Assembly: GCA_018296165.2 (NCBI GenBank)
Contig: JACKQL020000013.1
Span: forward strand, 496,001 to 560,000
DNA from: Termitomyces sp. T153
Lineage: Eukaryota > Basidiomycota > Agaricomycetes > Agaricales > Lyophyllaceae
Length of the DNA stretch: 64,000 bases
Direction: 5' to 3'
In this document: in pieces, positions 10,987-22,392 of the stretch
Layout: the number at the start of each line of letters is the position of its first letter
Position numbering within the stretch: the first letter of the stretch is position 1
Position numbers and translations under genes: made by a program
Notes under the pieces: model-generated
Told to the model about the DNA's origin: nothing
The model's input: the letters and a program-made list of their open reading frames with translations, nothing else
The model's database searches: none

Positions 10987-12456
10987 CTAGGGATTCCACT
11001 CCCTCTCACACCCCTGGACCAAGAAGTGACATGTTCGCGTACAAAAAATCATATATACAATAGGCGGGAAGGCAGCAAGTCCAAGAGCGACAAGAAACGA
11101 GGCCCACACCCATCTCACTCCCTCCCCGAACCTCCCGGAAACCCAACCCCCAGGTCGACCTCCATCTGGGCCCGCACCACCGCTAGGATCTCCGCCAACC
11201 CCGGCAATGCCTCCCCCGCATCGGCCGCCACCTCCCACCACGACCCCGGGGCCACCGCATTGCGTCGCCGATGCCCCGCCAGCAACCTCTCCAACCGCGC
11301 CATTCCCTGCTGCAACTCCGGAGGCTGGACCGCGGACCCCTGCGTCAACCCGTCCTGAATCGACGCGAACGCCGCGGAGGCACCGTCCAAGAGGACCCGA
11401 TGCTCCCGCACCCAGCCTAAACCCAGAAAGTGAACCGTCAATAACGAACGGAGGAACGGGAGACAACTCACGAAGGATCCCCGCGTGACCCGAGGCAGCC
11501 TTGTTGGCCAGCCAATCCTCCCTCCGCCTCGCCGCCTCCAGCTCCACCCACAACGCATCCCCCTCCGGAACTTGTCCCCGCCCCTCTGCTTCCCCCGCGG
11601 GCTGCCCCTCCACCTGCACTAGACGCTCCCGCAAACCCCGCACCTCTAGCGCTCGCTCCGTCGCCACGCGCACCGAAGTATTCCTCTCCCGCTCCATCAC
11701 TTCCTTCTCCATCCGCGCCACGTCACGATCCTCCCTCACCCGTTGGAGCTCACCCTCCCGTACTGCCAACGACGTCATCAAGGCCTCCACCTGCTTGCAA
11801 AGGAAGACCTCCGTGATTGAAGGAATCGGCGCGGGGGGACTCAACGACTGCTCCGAGGGGACGCCCGGGACAGGAGAAAAGAGGGAGGACTCCAGAGGCC
11901 CCGCTGACAACTCACGCCCACGCGGCCTCTTGCTAGGTCCTGCCCCCGAGGGCGGGGAAGCTCGACGCTTCCCCCCGAACCATCGCCAAGGATGCCCCCT
12001 TCCCCTTTGGCAACGCGGGACGAAACTTGGTCCGTTTTGGAACCCCTGGAAAATCCACTACCACTACCATGGACGACTCTAAGGGAGCCCCGTCAATCAT
12101 CCCGAAAAGAAAGGTCGACAACACTCACGACTCCAGTCCCTGACGCTACCCCGGCGCCGATGCTCAAACTCCTCACCCCCACTGTCGTACACCACCACCT
12201 CGTCCAAATCGGCGGGAGAGACTACTGGAACGCTGGGGGAAGACATAACAAAATTTGGGAAACCCCAGGGCACGCCCAAAGCTTTTAATTGATTGAGGAG
12301 GACCCTGACGAAATGGCGGCCGCGCTTTGACTTTGTCTCCCACGCCGCTATCATCGCTGCAGATTGATCAATATTGCTCAGCTTCGACTCCCACGCCCCG
12401 CTGATCCCCGCCCTGCCCCCACGTCTCAAAGGGTCTCGACGCTGAAAGGGGGGTGA
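10987..12456 (-). pseudogene. Antisense gene of the LTR element: conserved N-block, basic linker, coiled coil
   Basis: Runs opposite to the element, ending beside its 3' polypurine tract. Exon 1 (about 12129-12456) encodes KLSNIDQSAA..AAWETKSKRGRH, matched by KLSNIDQTAVAAAVWGMKSKH in the Gypsy element at 21448 and again at 63825. An intron at 12079-12128 (GTGAGT...CTTAG, 50 nt) joins the frames exactly. After a frame change the sequence reads GKRRASPPSGAGPSKRPRGR (11970 downward) and then a 307-codon open stretch to 10987. That stretch is rich in Arg/Glu/Leu heptad-like text (for example LAVREGELQRVREDRDVARM), predicted to be coiled coil. Another frame change near 11450 probably displaces the C-terminus (REHRVLLDGASAAF is in a different frame). 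Unlike the Gypsy copy it lacks the Zn2Cys6-like cluster. Function unknown; nuclear or nucleic-acid-linked is a guess. Confidence 0.65.
12445..12456 (+). other. Polypurine tract of non-autonomous element
   Basis: AAAGGGGGGTGA sits directly against the TG of the 3' LTR. An equivalent tract borders the 3' LTR at 21373-21384 (minus strand) and at 63754-63765. It would prime plus-strand DNA synthesis. Confidence 0.85.
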
Positions 12457-13579
12457 TGTCACGACCCGTTCCCTGAAACCCCACACATCGTCCATCAACC
12501 CCCCGAACCCCCAAAGGGACCCCCAACGCTCCGCCGAACTTCCGCCCATGCCCCGCGCCTACTTCGGCTAACTCCGACGGCCCCCTGGCCAACTTCAGTG
12601 CCTGCCCCGCAGCCACTGACACTTACCCTGGGCCTCCCAAACCCTGAGAACCACCCCCACTGTTCCCGATCTTCGCCACCCCATCATCAACTAAACACCC
12701 TGACCTATTCTGGAGTATCACAACAACCTCGGGGCAACCCGCATTCTCCAATGATCCCATCAACGTATCAGTGCGGCACAATCCTCGATCACAACTGACA
12801 CCCGCCCCCTCCGTCGAGCTCCGCCAAGCCCCGCCGCCACAGCCGACGTACCCCGAAGTCCTCCGGTAGTCAGTATATAAGTCATCGAGTAGCTCTTCGT
12901 ACCCTAGTCTTGATATTGCTTAACGTTACCTATGGTCTGATTGTTTCCTTTTCGTGTTTCGTGTTTCGTGTCCCATTCTCCTTACTCTCAGTCTCCCGGT
13001 CTTATCTCAGTCTCCCGGTCTTATCTCAGTCTCCCGGTCTTGTCTTGTCTCCATTTCATTATTGTTCTCGTTATCGTTTCGTATCTCCACTCGAATCTAC
13101 TCCTGTTCCATATTGTCTCGTCCGACGCTGTCTCGGTGACTCCGTCAGACCATTGTACCCAAGTCTTCATCAACCCTAACGACCTCACAAACTCTGCGAT
13201 TATGATTACGAACCCCGACACTCCTTTACCAGGTCTGAACCTCACTCTTCGCTTGGTCCCGGACTCCATCAGCTCCAAATGATCTCCCATCAAACCCCGG
13301 CTCCATCCCCATTGATCACACAGCCACCTACTCCCTTGCTTCCGCAAATCTCCCATACGGCCTTCTGCCTGAACCCCGCCAAGACCGTCTCGTTTCCCCA
13401 CAATCCGACTTCTCCGGACCTTCCCGGACCTGTCTGGATCACATCTCCCCAACTACCCGCGCAACCCACCCGGACCCGGAACGTCTTCGAGTGTTTGGTT
13501 ACCAATGCAGGGGAATCACACCCACCTAGTAAGGACTCGCCCAGTGCAGCTGAGCCCCCGGGGTCAGCGGAACCTGACA
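12457..13579 (+). repeat. 3' LTR of non-autonomous element (copy d)
   Basis: TGTCACGACCC...GGAACCTGACA, 1,123 bp, followed immediately by the duplicated target GTCTC (13580-13584). Closely matches the 5' LTR and keeps the TATATAA and AGTCTTGATATT sites. Confidence 0.95.
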
Positions 13580-15330
13580 GTCTCTAAGGTCTGCAGCAGT
13601 GTAGAAGGAGATCTAATGGAACTCCTGAATGAGGAGAGTGGCATGTATCCACTCCCTCATTATAATCTTAGTTTGGCTCTCCCAAATGAGCAGAATCAGC
13701 CATAGCTGCTCTGAATTCATGGGCATCTCTTGTGGAGCCCACCAATACAGGAGCTCATAGTGCAGGAATATATGGGATATCCCCACCATCTTTGTAAAGC
13801 AGGCAAAGACCATTTTGTCACCAACAAAGGCCACATTGGTTGCTGGTGACTAGTAGAAGTTGAGGTGAAGAATACCCTTAAAATCATTTTGGCACTCATA
13901 GCACCCACAAACTATTATGGTCTTCCAGTCATCTGGAAGGTGGCCAGGCACTGTATAATTTGAGGTCCAGTTTGGCCTTCTCAGCATCAATAGCTAACAG
14001 CCATTTGGCATTAGCATTGTGTTGCTTCTTGCAACAATGCTCATTAGCATCATCATCTGAGTTGCTGTCTAAAATATGTTATTTAGATGTTGGAACATCA
14101 CCATCTTCATCACTGCCTGAGTCAGATGCCACTGGGGCACTTGTGGCTGCTTGAGTAGCTTGCACTTAAGTCACAAAGAACTCTTCATCACAGGGATCCC
14201 AGTGCATTATTGGAATGGGCTTCTAGGACAGGCCACTTGGGATAATATAGGTCCTTGGTTTGAGGACCTCAAGCATTCCTGCCTCTGATCCTTGTGGCAC
14301 ATTTGCAGGAAAAGCAATTGGGGTGGCAACAACCACAAGGTCATCTGCCACTACTGGAGTTACAGCTGGCTTTGCAGTGCCAGCCTTTGTTGTGGTGGAC
14401 CTTGACAGTCCAGCATTATCTGCTGCTGGGTTTGGCAGCCTAGCTTTGGCTGCCACTGGGCTTGATGGCCCAGTGGTGGACAAAGATGCCTTTAAGTCAT
14501 GGTGCTCATCCATCCTCTGGTCATTGCCAGCAGGCACATCATTGCCATAGGGCACTGGTGGTGCCCTCTGAGTTGAGGATTCCTTGGCAAATACAGAAGG
14601 CTCTGTGCAAGCCTTCTTCACCTCTGGAAGTTGAGAAGGGGAAGCATGTAGCTTCCCCTTCTCCAAAACTAAATGAAAGAAGTCTGTTTGGGCCTCATCC
14701 CTTTGGTTACAAACAATGTCAAGTTCATTTAGAACTTGAGCTAGTGCCAACTGCACTATGAGGTTATTGAAGATGTCAGCTCCAACATCCTCTGGAACTC
14801 TGGATTCATGAAACTGCTGGAGAAGGTGAGCAATTTGCTCATCCACAGCAGTAGAAGGCTCAGGCTCTTTTGTTTTGCCCTTGCCCTTCTCCTTTGCTGA
14901 GAAGCATTGCTTGACTATCATCCAGGTGGTTGATGAGGGAGTGCTACTCTCCTGTGTCAGTATAGGAGGCAGCATTGCAGTCACCTTTCCTTTTCCTTTA
15001 TTGGTTGAGGTGGCTGCTGGATGCTCCAATGCACTTTACAATGAAGATGGGGCATTTGACAAATGCACCATAGTAGGCAATGGCAGGTATGACTGCCTTG
15101 AAGGGGCCAACAGCTGCATTAGAGCTGTGATTGATTCTGGGCTATCATTGTCCACCTCCATTGCCTCTAATGGAGAAGAAGCAGGGACTGAAATCCCTAC
15201 TTGTGACAACATGGTGGCAGGTCATTGTTAACCTGCCATACTCATTGTATGGCCAGGGCCAGCCACCATGGGACTACACAGGCTGTGGGCCCACAGGGTA
15301 TTCAAAATTCATGGGTGGGAGCACCTGAGG
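13580..15330 (-). pseudogene. Unrecognised gene, 5' part (split by LTR element)
   Basis: I do not recognise it. A minus-strand frame from 15029 to 14223 is open for 268 codons: a low-complexity Ser/Thr/Pro/Lys start (KGKGKVTAMLPP), a middle with helix-like charged text (LLQQFHESRVPEDVGADIF) and an Ala/Pro-rich end. Further frames continue to 13613 (FLHYELLYWWAPQEMP) and would run into 7557 if the LTR element were removed. It lies about 100 bp downstream of the KDZ transposase on the same strand. It might be a gene carried by that transposon, or the disordered part of a separate gene. CG-poor, with several frame breaks. Confidence 0.5.
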
Positions 15331-15435
15331 TCCCCCACATCCTCTTCCCATTCCTCCACACTGCAGAGGCATACCATGTCCCTGTAAGGGCATAACAATT
15401 AGTGCTTAACAGTGGTTAAACTATCTGAGCTTGAC

Positions 15436-17633
15436 TCACTGCCATTCTTCAATGTCAAGTGCAAGTTGAATCCAGAATGTATCAGTATTCAGCATCCAGC
15501 CCCCAGCTTCTGATCCAGTATCCACCAGATTACCACCATGTCTTGCTTGGAGGCCTATGGTCCAAGCCTTGAGGATGTCCATTGCCTTTTTGTCTTGGTC
15601 CCTCAGACTTTCAGCAATGGTGATCTCAGCCTCCCAGCTTGATATCAGTTCTGCTGAGATTCTTGTGGACTGTTCAGCAAAATAATGAACAGCAGCCTTA
15701 CTCATCTCAATGGCTGTCAAGTATTTTTGGCATAGAGAAGGAACCATATCAAGTAACTTCTTCCAGTTGGAGTCACACATATGATTGTCAAGGATTTCTG
15801 CCCAATGTGCAAGAGTAGCAGTTCATGTCATCTATGAAACTTCATTGAGAGTAGACCAAAGACTTTTGATTATCTCTCCAGCAATGTGGCCAACTCCTGA
15901 AATAAATGATGGGGCAAAGTGGAAAAAGCAATTTTCTTTGTGGCCATGGACATGGAGGAGGCTAATTGCTTAGTCAACCAGTAGATTATCTGATAAAACT
16001 TCCTCTGCCTCTGCTAATCATTCAAAAAACTTGACACACCACTGGCATGCTATGTCATGTACCAGCAAGAGATGCTTAATAGATTCCATGTTAGTTGTCT
16101 TCAGTGCACATGTGATGGAAAAGTCTGTATACACTTGGCCTTCACCATAGGTTAAGTTTGTTAGCAGTACAGGTGCATGCTATTGCAACAACTCCAGTAA
16201 TGTCACATGATTTGTTCAATAGAAGTGCCTTTTGAATGGCCTTGAATGTGTTTTTACAAGGAGCTCCCTGGCAATGGACCCACCAGATGGCTGGAGTGGA
16301 GGTTGATAGTGGGCAGCAGATAGCAGATATCAGACAGTGGATGGGGGCAATTTGGATGCAAACATTAATAGTCAATTAATAAGGGCACATGTTAGCAATC
16401 TGAGGAAAAACTCACTGTTGGTCTATCCTTTGCAAACTTAAGATGTTCATCAAGTTCATCCCTCCTGGACATTATTCCTCCTCCTTTGGAATGCTATGCA
16501 TCCCAAGCAGGATTATGATGATGGACATGATCTGCCTTGAAGTTTCCATCCATCATCAATGAGCAATTGAACTTCCACTGAACTGGATCTTCTTCCCAGT
16601 TTGATGGAATATTCACAGTTGCAAGCCCACTGCACTCTGGTGCCATCAGTTCTTTTGTCTCATCATGTCCAAAACCTGCCCATTTCAATTTTTTTAACTA
16701 GTGCCATGAATGCAAAAGTCATTGTAATTCACAATATAGGTTATCTACTTCATCTGAAGAAGCAATTGATGAAGTAATCCTTGCAAGTTTTTGCCAATAC
16801 TGATAAACAGAGGCTTTGCACTCTAAATTAGTCAGACAAAAATCATCCAGAACAGCTGTTGTAAAATATGTTCTCATCCAGTCAAATGTGCTGGGAATCA
16901 GCTGGGAGTGAATGACATCCTTGACCCAGACATCTTGGCCAGAACACTTACATGCAACAACACTAATGTAGTGCACACCAGTTGTGTGTACAATGCATGC
17001 AATCAGATTTCCAAAGCAATCAATTCTCTCAATATGGCACCCATATGCAGATGGCAGATTGAAACCAGCAGTGGCTGCAGGGGGAGGAAGTCCATCAACA
17101 TGAGCAGTATGATTTTCCTCCATTTCTTGTGGTCCATGTGAAGGAACATCTTCCATTGGTACTTGTCCCAATGGCAGTTTTCCACCTTCCATGGTATCAT
17201 TGTCCTCTAGTTCCTGTTGCTCCTCCTCTAGTATCTGAATTCTAGCCAGAATTCAAGCATGTGAAGTAGGCATAGAGACATTTGATGGATTTGACCCCAG
17301 GTCTATGGAATCCGCTGACAAAAACTGTTCCTCCTGCTGCAGCAATGGATTGGACAGCAGATCTGCCACCCTGTGGGACAGATCCACTGCTAAAAACTGC
17401 ATTTCCAGGGACAGATTACTTGATAAAAACTGCATTTCTGCTGGTGCATCCAGTGCCAGAAACATGTTGCTATTGATCCCTGTTTCTACACCAATATCAA
17501 TTGGTTCATCATTACCTGTATTAGTAATTTCAGCATGCCTAATAACACCATGACAATGTTGACATACTCTGGATGGCTTGTAGAAAGTCTTGCTCTTTAA
17601 TGTCATTTTTTCATTCATAGTCTTCAAGAACAT
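15436..17633 (-). pseudogene. KDZ (Kyakuja-Dileera-Zisupton) family DNA transposase, decayed
   Basis: KDZ transposases are cut-and-paste enzymes common in mushroom genomes. Reading from 17633: a start block (TNTGNDEPIDIGVETG), then the cysteine-rich domain (VACKCSGQDVWVKDVIHSQL, about 16960), then LECKASVYQYWQKLARITSS. Next comes the catalytic-region start W.F....MMDGNFKADH (about 16540) and CDITGVVAIACT (about 16200). The C-terminal helical domain (LLDMVPSLCQKY...SSWEAEITIAESLRDQDKKAM) fills 15780-15436. The frame is broken several times and a stretch between about 16140 and 15780 is poorly readable. Cys, His and Trp occur where Arg would be expected (for example FDWMRTYF, HVHHHNP), consistent with CG decay of CGN codons. 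Family assignment is from motif recognition, not a search. Confidence 0.7.
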
Positions 17634-17639
17634 TCACCC

Positions 17640-18215
17640 AGGTCATGCTACCATGGCAATTGTGAATTGTATAGTGGGGAACATAGAGATAGCCACCTGC
17701 ATCAGATAAGTTCATGGGCTGGAAGTATTTGCCATTCCATATCTCTGGTCAGTGAAGTGGGTTGGATTGGTGTGTTTGGTGTAAACACCTATGACAAAGA
17801 AGTATTGAACCAATGCAATCATGGCATTGCCACCATGCAAGATGTTTGTCAGGACATGCATGACAATGGCTAATATCACCAATGGATTCACAACTGAGTA
17901 AACCATTGAGCAACTGTGGAACATAGTTGATGAAGTCATTGAGATAGTCTGCCTGTGTCTATAAAATATGAACAATAATATGTTGCACAATTTTTCCATG
18001 AAAATTTACCTTGCCATGCTTCATGGGGACAGGATATATATCATCTACTATTGTAGCATCCCCAAAAAAATCATGGTCATCATTGGTGGCTAGGAATGGT
18101 ACAGCAGAAGTGACAACTGGAATTAGACTGATGGGCACTTGTTCTTTCACCAGTATAGGTAATCCTCTAGAGTTCTTGATGACTCTTGTCTTTTCTTCAG
18201 CAGGCATAAGATCTC
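17640..18215 (-). pseudogene. KDZ-associated zinc-binding N-terminal region
   Basis: Minus-strand frame with FGDATIVDDIYPVP (about 18060) followed by a cysteine/histidine cluster CHACPDKHLAWWQCHDC (about 17860). The cluster continues through further Cys pairs and a terminal HQSNPLHWPEIWNGKYF. This C..C...W.C..C...C..C...H...PLH..E.WNG layout is typical of the N-terminal zinc-binding module found ahead of KDZ transposase domains. It overlaps the start of the transposase frame in a different register. It may therefore be a neighbouring KDZ head fragment or the true N-terminus displaced by a frameshift or intron. Confidence 0.55.
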
Positions 18216-19030
18216 TTTGCCTGAGAACTGTAGGTTTTGGTCACTTGCACTGCTGGCACTTCATCATAGCATTCAAATTCATGGTGCAAATGAGGTGTCA
18301 AAGAGTGTGCCTGCCAGCAGGAGATCTCCTGGAACATATGTAGCAGCATGTATGAGATGGGAAAGGAAAATTGTTATGAGCCCCATACAAGATGATTGGT
18401 TGATGTGAAGAGGTGCAAGTGATATGTGGCAGATGATGATCAATATTGGCAATCTTTTTACAACATTAGGTATTCTTAAAGAAAATTTTGTTGTGAAAGT
18501 TTTTCTCAAGAGATATGCACTAGGCCAAAGTAGGAAAGCTGCCATCAGACTGTCTGCTAAGATGGACAATAGAAAGACAGATATTCATTGGTGTTGGTGA
18601 CATTAGCAACAAATTGGATTTTGTCACTGCTGGTGTAGTTCTTCAAGGTTATCTGAAATCTACATGCCCCTTAGTAGGTGAGGAAAAATTTAGCAAGACT
18701 GGTACAAGACAATTTGATTGAATTGGTGGAACTTGTGGACTGCTGGCCAATGTCTGGTCTGCTGAATGGACATTGAATCCAGTAGGTCATCTAATTTGAT
18801 AGGCTATCTATGGACATTCTTCAATTGGTGCAAGACAATTTAATGAAGAGACAGACAATCTTTTGACACAGAGAGAGACAGACCTTCCCAGCTGGCCTTC
18901 ATCCACTCCAACAGGCAAACACCAGCTCCAGTGCATTCTCTATGAAAGTTTTTCATGTGGGTGAAAGATCATGTGATTCAGTGTTTGACAAAAATTAAAT
19001 TTAACAAATGGGCCTACAAAATGTCCTTGT
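18216..19030. other. Unassigned region
   Basis: No convincing gene. Short frames on both strands have no recognisable motif. The minus-strand text near 18279-18569 may extend the KDZ-associated gene upstream. The rest (18600-19030) is AT-rich and CG-free. Confidence 0.4.
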
Positions 19031-20427
19031 CCCATGAGCCCATACCCAATGTCCACTAGGTACCAGAACCAATATTTTCTCCAAGAAAAAGACAAACAGA
19101 ACCACTCTTCACTGTGGATGAGAGGGCAATTTTTGAACCATATAAGGAAATGTACTGGTGAGAGCCAAATTGTCAGGCTAGAACCACAATCTGAAAAAAT
19201 AAAATCCTCACCAATATTTTCAACTACTGGGCCAGTAAGGAAACAGCACCAGAAACTGGAGAAGAGTGGTAGAGAAAATCAAGTTGAGTCCCCATTCACA
19301 TTTGCTAACTCCAGACTTCTAATGCCTTCTGGTAGAAAGTTGGAAACTATATAAAAAATTCCTGGAGACCATATAACCAATATAAAGATTCAAGGGCACT
19401 CATGCAAATTTCTATTAAGGATGTGGTGTGGCAAACAATGTCAAAGGAAATCAATCAGGAGATAAAAAACTTGCTGGGTGTTGAGGATTTTGACAGCTCA
19501 TGACTAGAGGCATTTTCACAGTACAATGTGGCTGTGAAAAATGTTATGAATTGGCTAAGTCCAGAGGAGGAAAACTGCTTACAGAGGACAGCTGCTCAGT
19601 GGAGTGAGAAAGGAAATCCATCAGATATCCAGCACAAGTGAGTAGTCTTTTTTTTTTGTTCCAAAGTCATCATATTGCTCTTCAACTTGCTGGCTGTCCA
19701 CTATCTGGTGCCTGCTGTCCAATCCTCACTTCCTTCCAATGTAGAGCTATTGGTCTCCTATCTGCTCCAGCTTCTAGTATTTGCTATCTGTCTCATGATT
19801 TGTTCTGATGTTTTTTTAGAAAGGCAGACAAACATAGTTTGAAATGGGTTGATGATGCAGACATCCTTCATTTTAAGGAGATGGGCATGTTGAACTGGAC
19901 TGTTGTAAGATGGATTGCCAAAGAAGGTATGACTCTTAGGGTGTAGGTGCATGTTATGCCAGATTTGAATTTTTTTTTAACCATGTTGTACTTGTAGACA
20001 TGACAATATGTCTCACTTGACACAGACCAACCAGTATTCATTCAAAAATATGTTTCCTGACCTTGTAGATGACTTCAAATAAAAGATGGTGGACTACATG
20101 TCTGCTCTCCTGGGCACACATAGAGCAACAAATAACACCTTGCAACAGGACACTACTCCTTCTGTTTTGACCCATCCCAATCTCACTCTTGAGCAAGACA
20201 GTGATGGTTTCCCAATACTACACCTCCACCAGGCAACATGGTCCAAACCCAGCCAGAATTGGAAATGCTCATCTGAGATTACTTGAACAGTCATTATAGT
20301 AAATTAGTTGTCCTGGTTTTTTGAATCTTTCTAACTGAAAAATTCTCAGAAATTGCCTCAGGCTTCCATTACAAATTGGCTCCATACAATGCTGTGCAGT
20401 TGAATTGTACTGAATTCATAAATTCAA
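19031..20427 (+). pseudogene. Unrecognised gene, 5' part (split by Gypsy element)
   Basis: Not recognised by name. Plus-strand reading gives FTVDERAIFEPYK (about 19120), then after interruptions MQISIKDVVWQTMSKEINQE (about 19410) and a charged stretch NVMNWLSPEEENCL (about 19540). Next come KWVDDADILHFKEMGMLNWT (about 19850) and a 66-codon open exon from ATG 20086 (MVDYMSALLGTH). A GTGAGT at about 19639 and TAG acceptors at about 19819 and 20068 suggest introns. Several stops are present. The text continues at 31059 after removal of the Gypsy element, whose GATAT target duplication lies at 20428-20432. The composition suggests a soluble intracellular protein; I infer no function. Confidence 0.5.
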
Positions 20428-20432
20428 GATAT

Positions 20433-21372
20433 TGTCAGGTTCCGCTGACAACAGGGGCTCAGCTACACTGGCGAGTCCTTACTAGGCGGATGCGATGTCC
20501 TGCGCTTATAACCAAGCGTCTGGTATTGATGCGGAGGGACTTGTGATGGGGAGCTAGGGGTGGTCCGAACAAGTCCGGAGTGGCTTGGGGGCATCTAAGA
20601 TCAAGTATACTTGTTGTTGAACCTAGATGGGTGTCGGAGTAAGTTCGTGGGCGTGCAATTAGAATGCAAGGTAATCGGAGGCTTTGCAGTTGATGGGGGT
20701 GGAGCCGGAGGTTTGACGGGAGATCACCAAGACGTGAGGTGTTCCTGGGCCGAGTGGGAGCAAGGTCCGGGGTTGTCGTAGGAATGTTTGGGTCGTAGCG
20801 CGTGTGTGGAGTTTGTACTGTCGTTGGAGATGAAAGGAACTTAGGAAGACAAAGGAACTATACATGGTCAAGACAAGGCGAGACAAGACAGAGAACAGAG
20901 ATAGATTCAAAACTAAAAATAGAGACAGGGACAAGACGAAAGACAAGATATAGGAAACCGGTAAATGCAATATCAAGACTAAAGTACTAGGGGTTCTTCT
21001 ACAACTTATATACCTACTACTGGGTGGCTCTGGAGGGCAGAGGATATGGCAGCGGCTTGACAGAACTGCGCGGAGTCAATGGTTGTTGGGTGCGATCTTG
21101 GAATGGGCCGCGGTGACATTCTGATGGGATCAGTTGGAAAGCAGATTGTTCTGGGGTCGGGGAAAGCCTTGGGAGTCCAGGGGAGTTCAGGGGATGCATC
21201 AACTGCTGCAGAGAAGGCGTTGGAGTTGATCAAGGAGCTGTTGGGGTCTGCCAAAGAAGTGTCAGAGTTGTCTGAAGTGGGCGTGGAGGGTGGGCAAGGG
21301 TTGGGGAGTTTGGCGGAGCATTGAAGGGGGGGGCTGGGGGTGGTGTCAGGGTCTAGGGAGCGGGTCGTGACA
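20433..21372 (-). repeat. 3' LTR of full-length Gypsy element (copy e)
   Basis: TGTCAGGTTCCGCTGAC...GGTCGTGACA as read on the plus strand. It is the same length as its partner at 30119-31058. In the stretches I aligned, the two differ only by transitions, mostly at CG sites. Confidence 0.95.
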
Positions 21373-21384
21373 TCACCCCCCCTT
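21373..21384 (-). other. Polypurine tract of full-length Gypsy element
   Basis: On the minus strand AAGGGGGGGTGA directly precedes the 3' LTR, matching the tract in the non-autonomous element at 12445-12456. Confidence 0.85.
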
Positions 21385-22392
21385 CAGTGTCGAGACCCTC
21401 AAGATGCGGGGTACAGTTCAGGGATTGGTGGGGCATGAAAATCAAAGTTGAGCAATATTGATCAGACCGCAGTAGCGGCGGCGGTGTGGGGAATGAAGTC
21501 GAAGCATGGCCACCACTCAGGGGGTTCTTTCCCAGTCATTGAAAAGGATCAGACGTATTCTGAAGTTCCCAAACTTTTCCAATGTCGTCTTCTGTGTATT
21601 CTCCAGCAGCGTCCCCCTCCCCATTGGCACATACCTCGACCTCTTCCTCAGAGGACTCTGAGGGTCGGCGAGACCATAGGCAGGTGCAGGCAATGTACCG
21701 TAGTCATAAGTACCATCTCTTACTTGTCGTGGCCAGAGCGCTTGAATAAGCCCCATCAGAGTTGTCAGCGGCGGTGGCGGGCCCTTCAGGGCCTACGTTG
21801 GGGGAGGTTCCAGTGCAGTTGGTGGGGGAGATGGTCCTTGCTTCTTGCTCCAGGTCTGGTATGGCCCCCGGGGTGGTCCGCCCCATCCCTACTGGGTTGA
21901 GAGTCGCACAGGCGGACGTGACGCCAGAGTACTTTGCAGAGGCCATGGGGCAAGCAAGAGGTCCCCTGACATTGGAGTGGTGTCAGGCGGTGGCCCTGGT
22001 GCGTCATTAGCATGTTCCTTCCCTATCAAACTAACCCACGTTTCTAGTGCATGTCCTGTACCTGGCAGGGTGAACAGTGCGAGTTCAAGGAGCCCATGCT
22101 GGGGGTGCGGCGGGATATGTCAGTGTGTCTCCTGTGTTGCTCGCGGCACAAGAAGTGCTCTGTCACTCTGAGTTGGCGTGCCGCTTGCATTGTGGCAGAA
22201 CAGGGGTGGGATTGCAAGTGGGTTGCAACGCAGTTGGAGGAGGGTTGGAGGGGTAGGGTCTCAGGGAGGGGTTCTGGAGTAGAGGGGGGGGTTGGCGTGG
22301 GGTGGCCCCTGATGAAGATTGGGCCCCCGTGGGGTGGGCGGAGGGAGGGGGCCCCTGTGACGCGCAACAAGGGTAAACGGAGGGCATCCTAG
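21385..22392 (+). pseudogene. Antisense Zn2Cys6-like gene of the Gypsy element
   Basis: Runs opposite to gag-pol, beginning beside the polypurine tract. The N-terminal block KLSNIDQTAVAAAVWGMKSKH (from about 21442) matches the antisense gene of the non-autonomous element. The tryptophan before it there reads TGA here. After frame changes, a 79-codon open exon (about 21762-21998) ends at an intron 21999-22047 (GTGCGT, branch CTAAC at 22031, TTTCTAG, 49 nt) that joins frames exactly. The next exon starts with six cysteines spaced CX2CX6CX15CX2CX6C (22048-22158), close to the fungal Zn2Cys6 pattern but with a long central loop. It ends with a basic TRNKGKRRAS and a TAG supplied by the LTR fragment at 22391. 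In the non-autonomous element KRRAS leads into a coiled coil, so the C-terminus is missing here. Confidence 0.65.

Larger units (their letters stand above)
7558..13579 (+). mobile_element. Non-autonomous LTR retrotransposon of Gypsy family 1
   Basis: Complete insertion of 6,022 bp: two LTRs (7558-8709 and 12457-13579), a self-priming type primer-binding site, a polypurine tract (12445-12456) and perfect 5-bp target duplications GTCTC at 7553-7557 and 13580-13584. The interior keeps only the first codons of gag (8742-8855) and a short relic of the region before reverse transcriptase (about 9625-9700). Protease, RT, RNase H and integrase are absent. It would have to borrow enzymes from an autonomous relative such as 20433-31058. 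Its longest frame is antisense (10987-12456). It is rich in CG, unlike its surroundings, so it is one of the youngest insertions. Confidence 0.9.
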
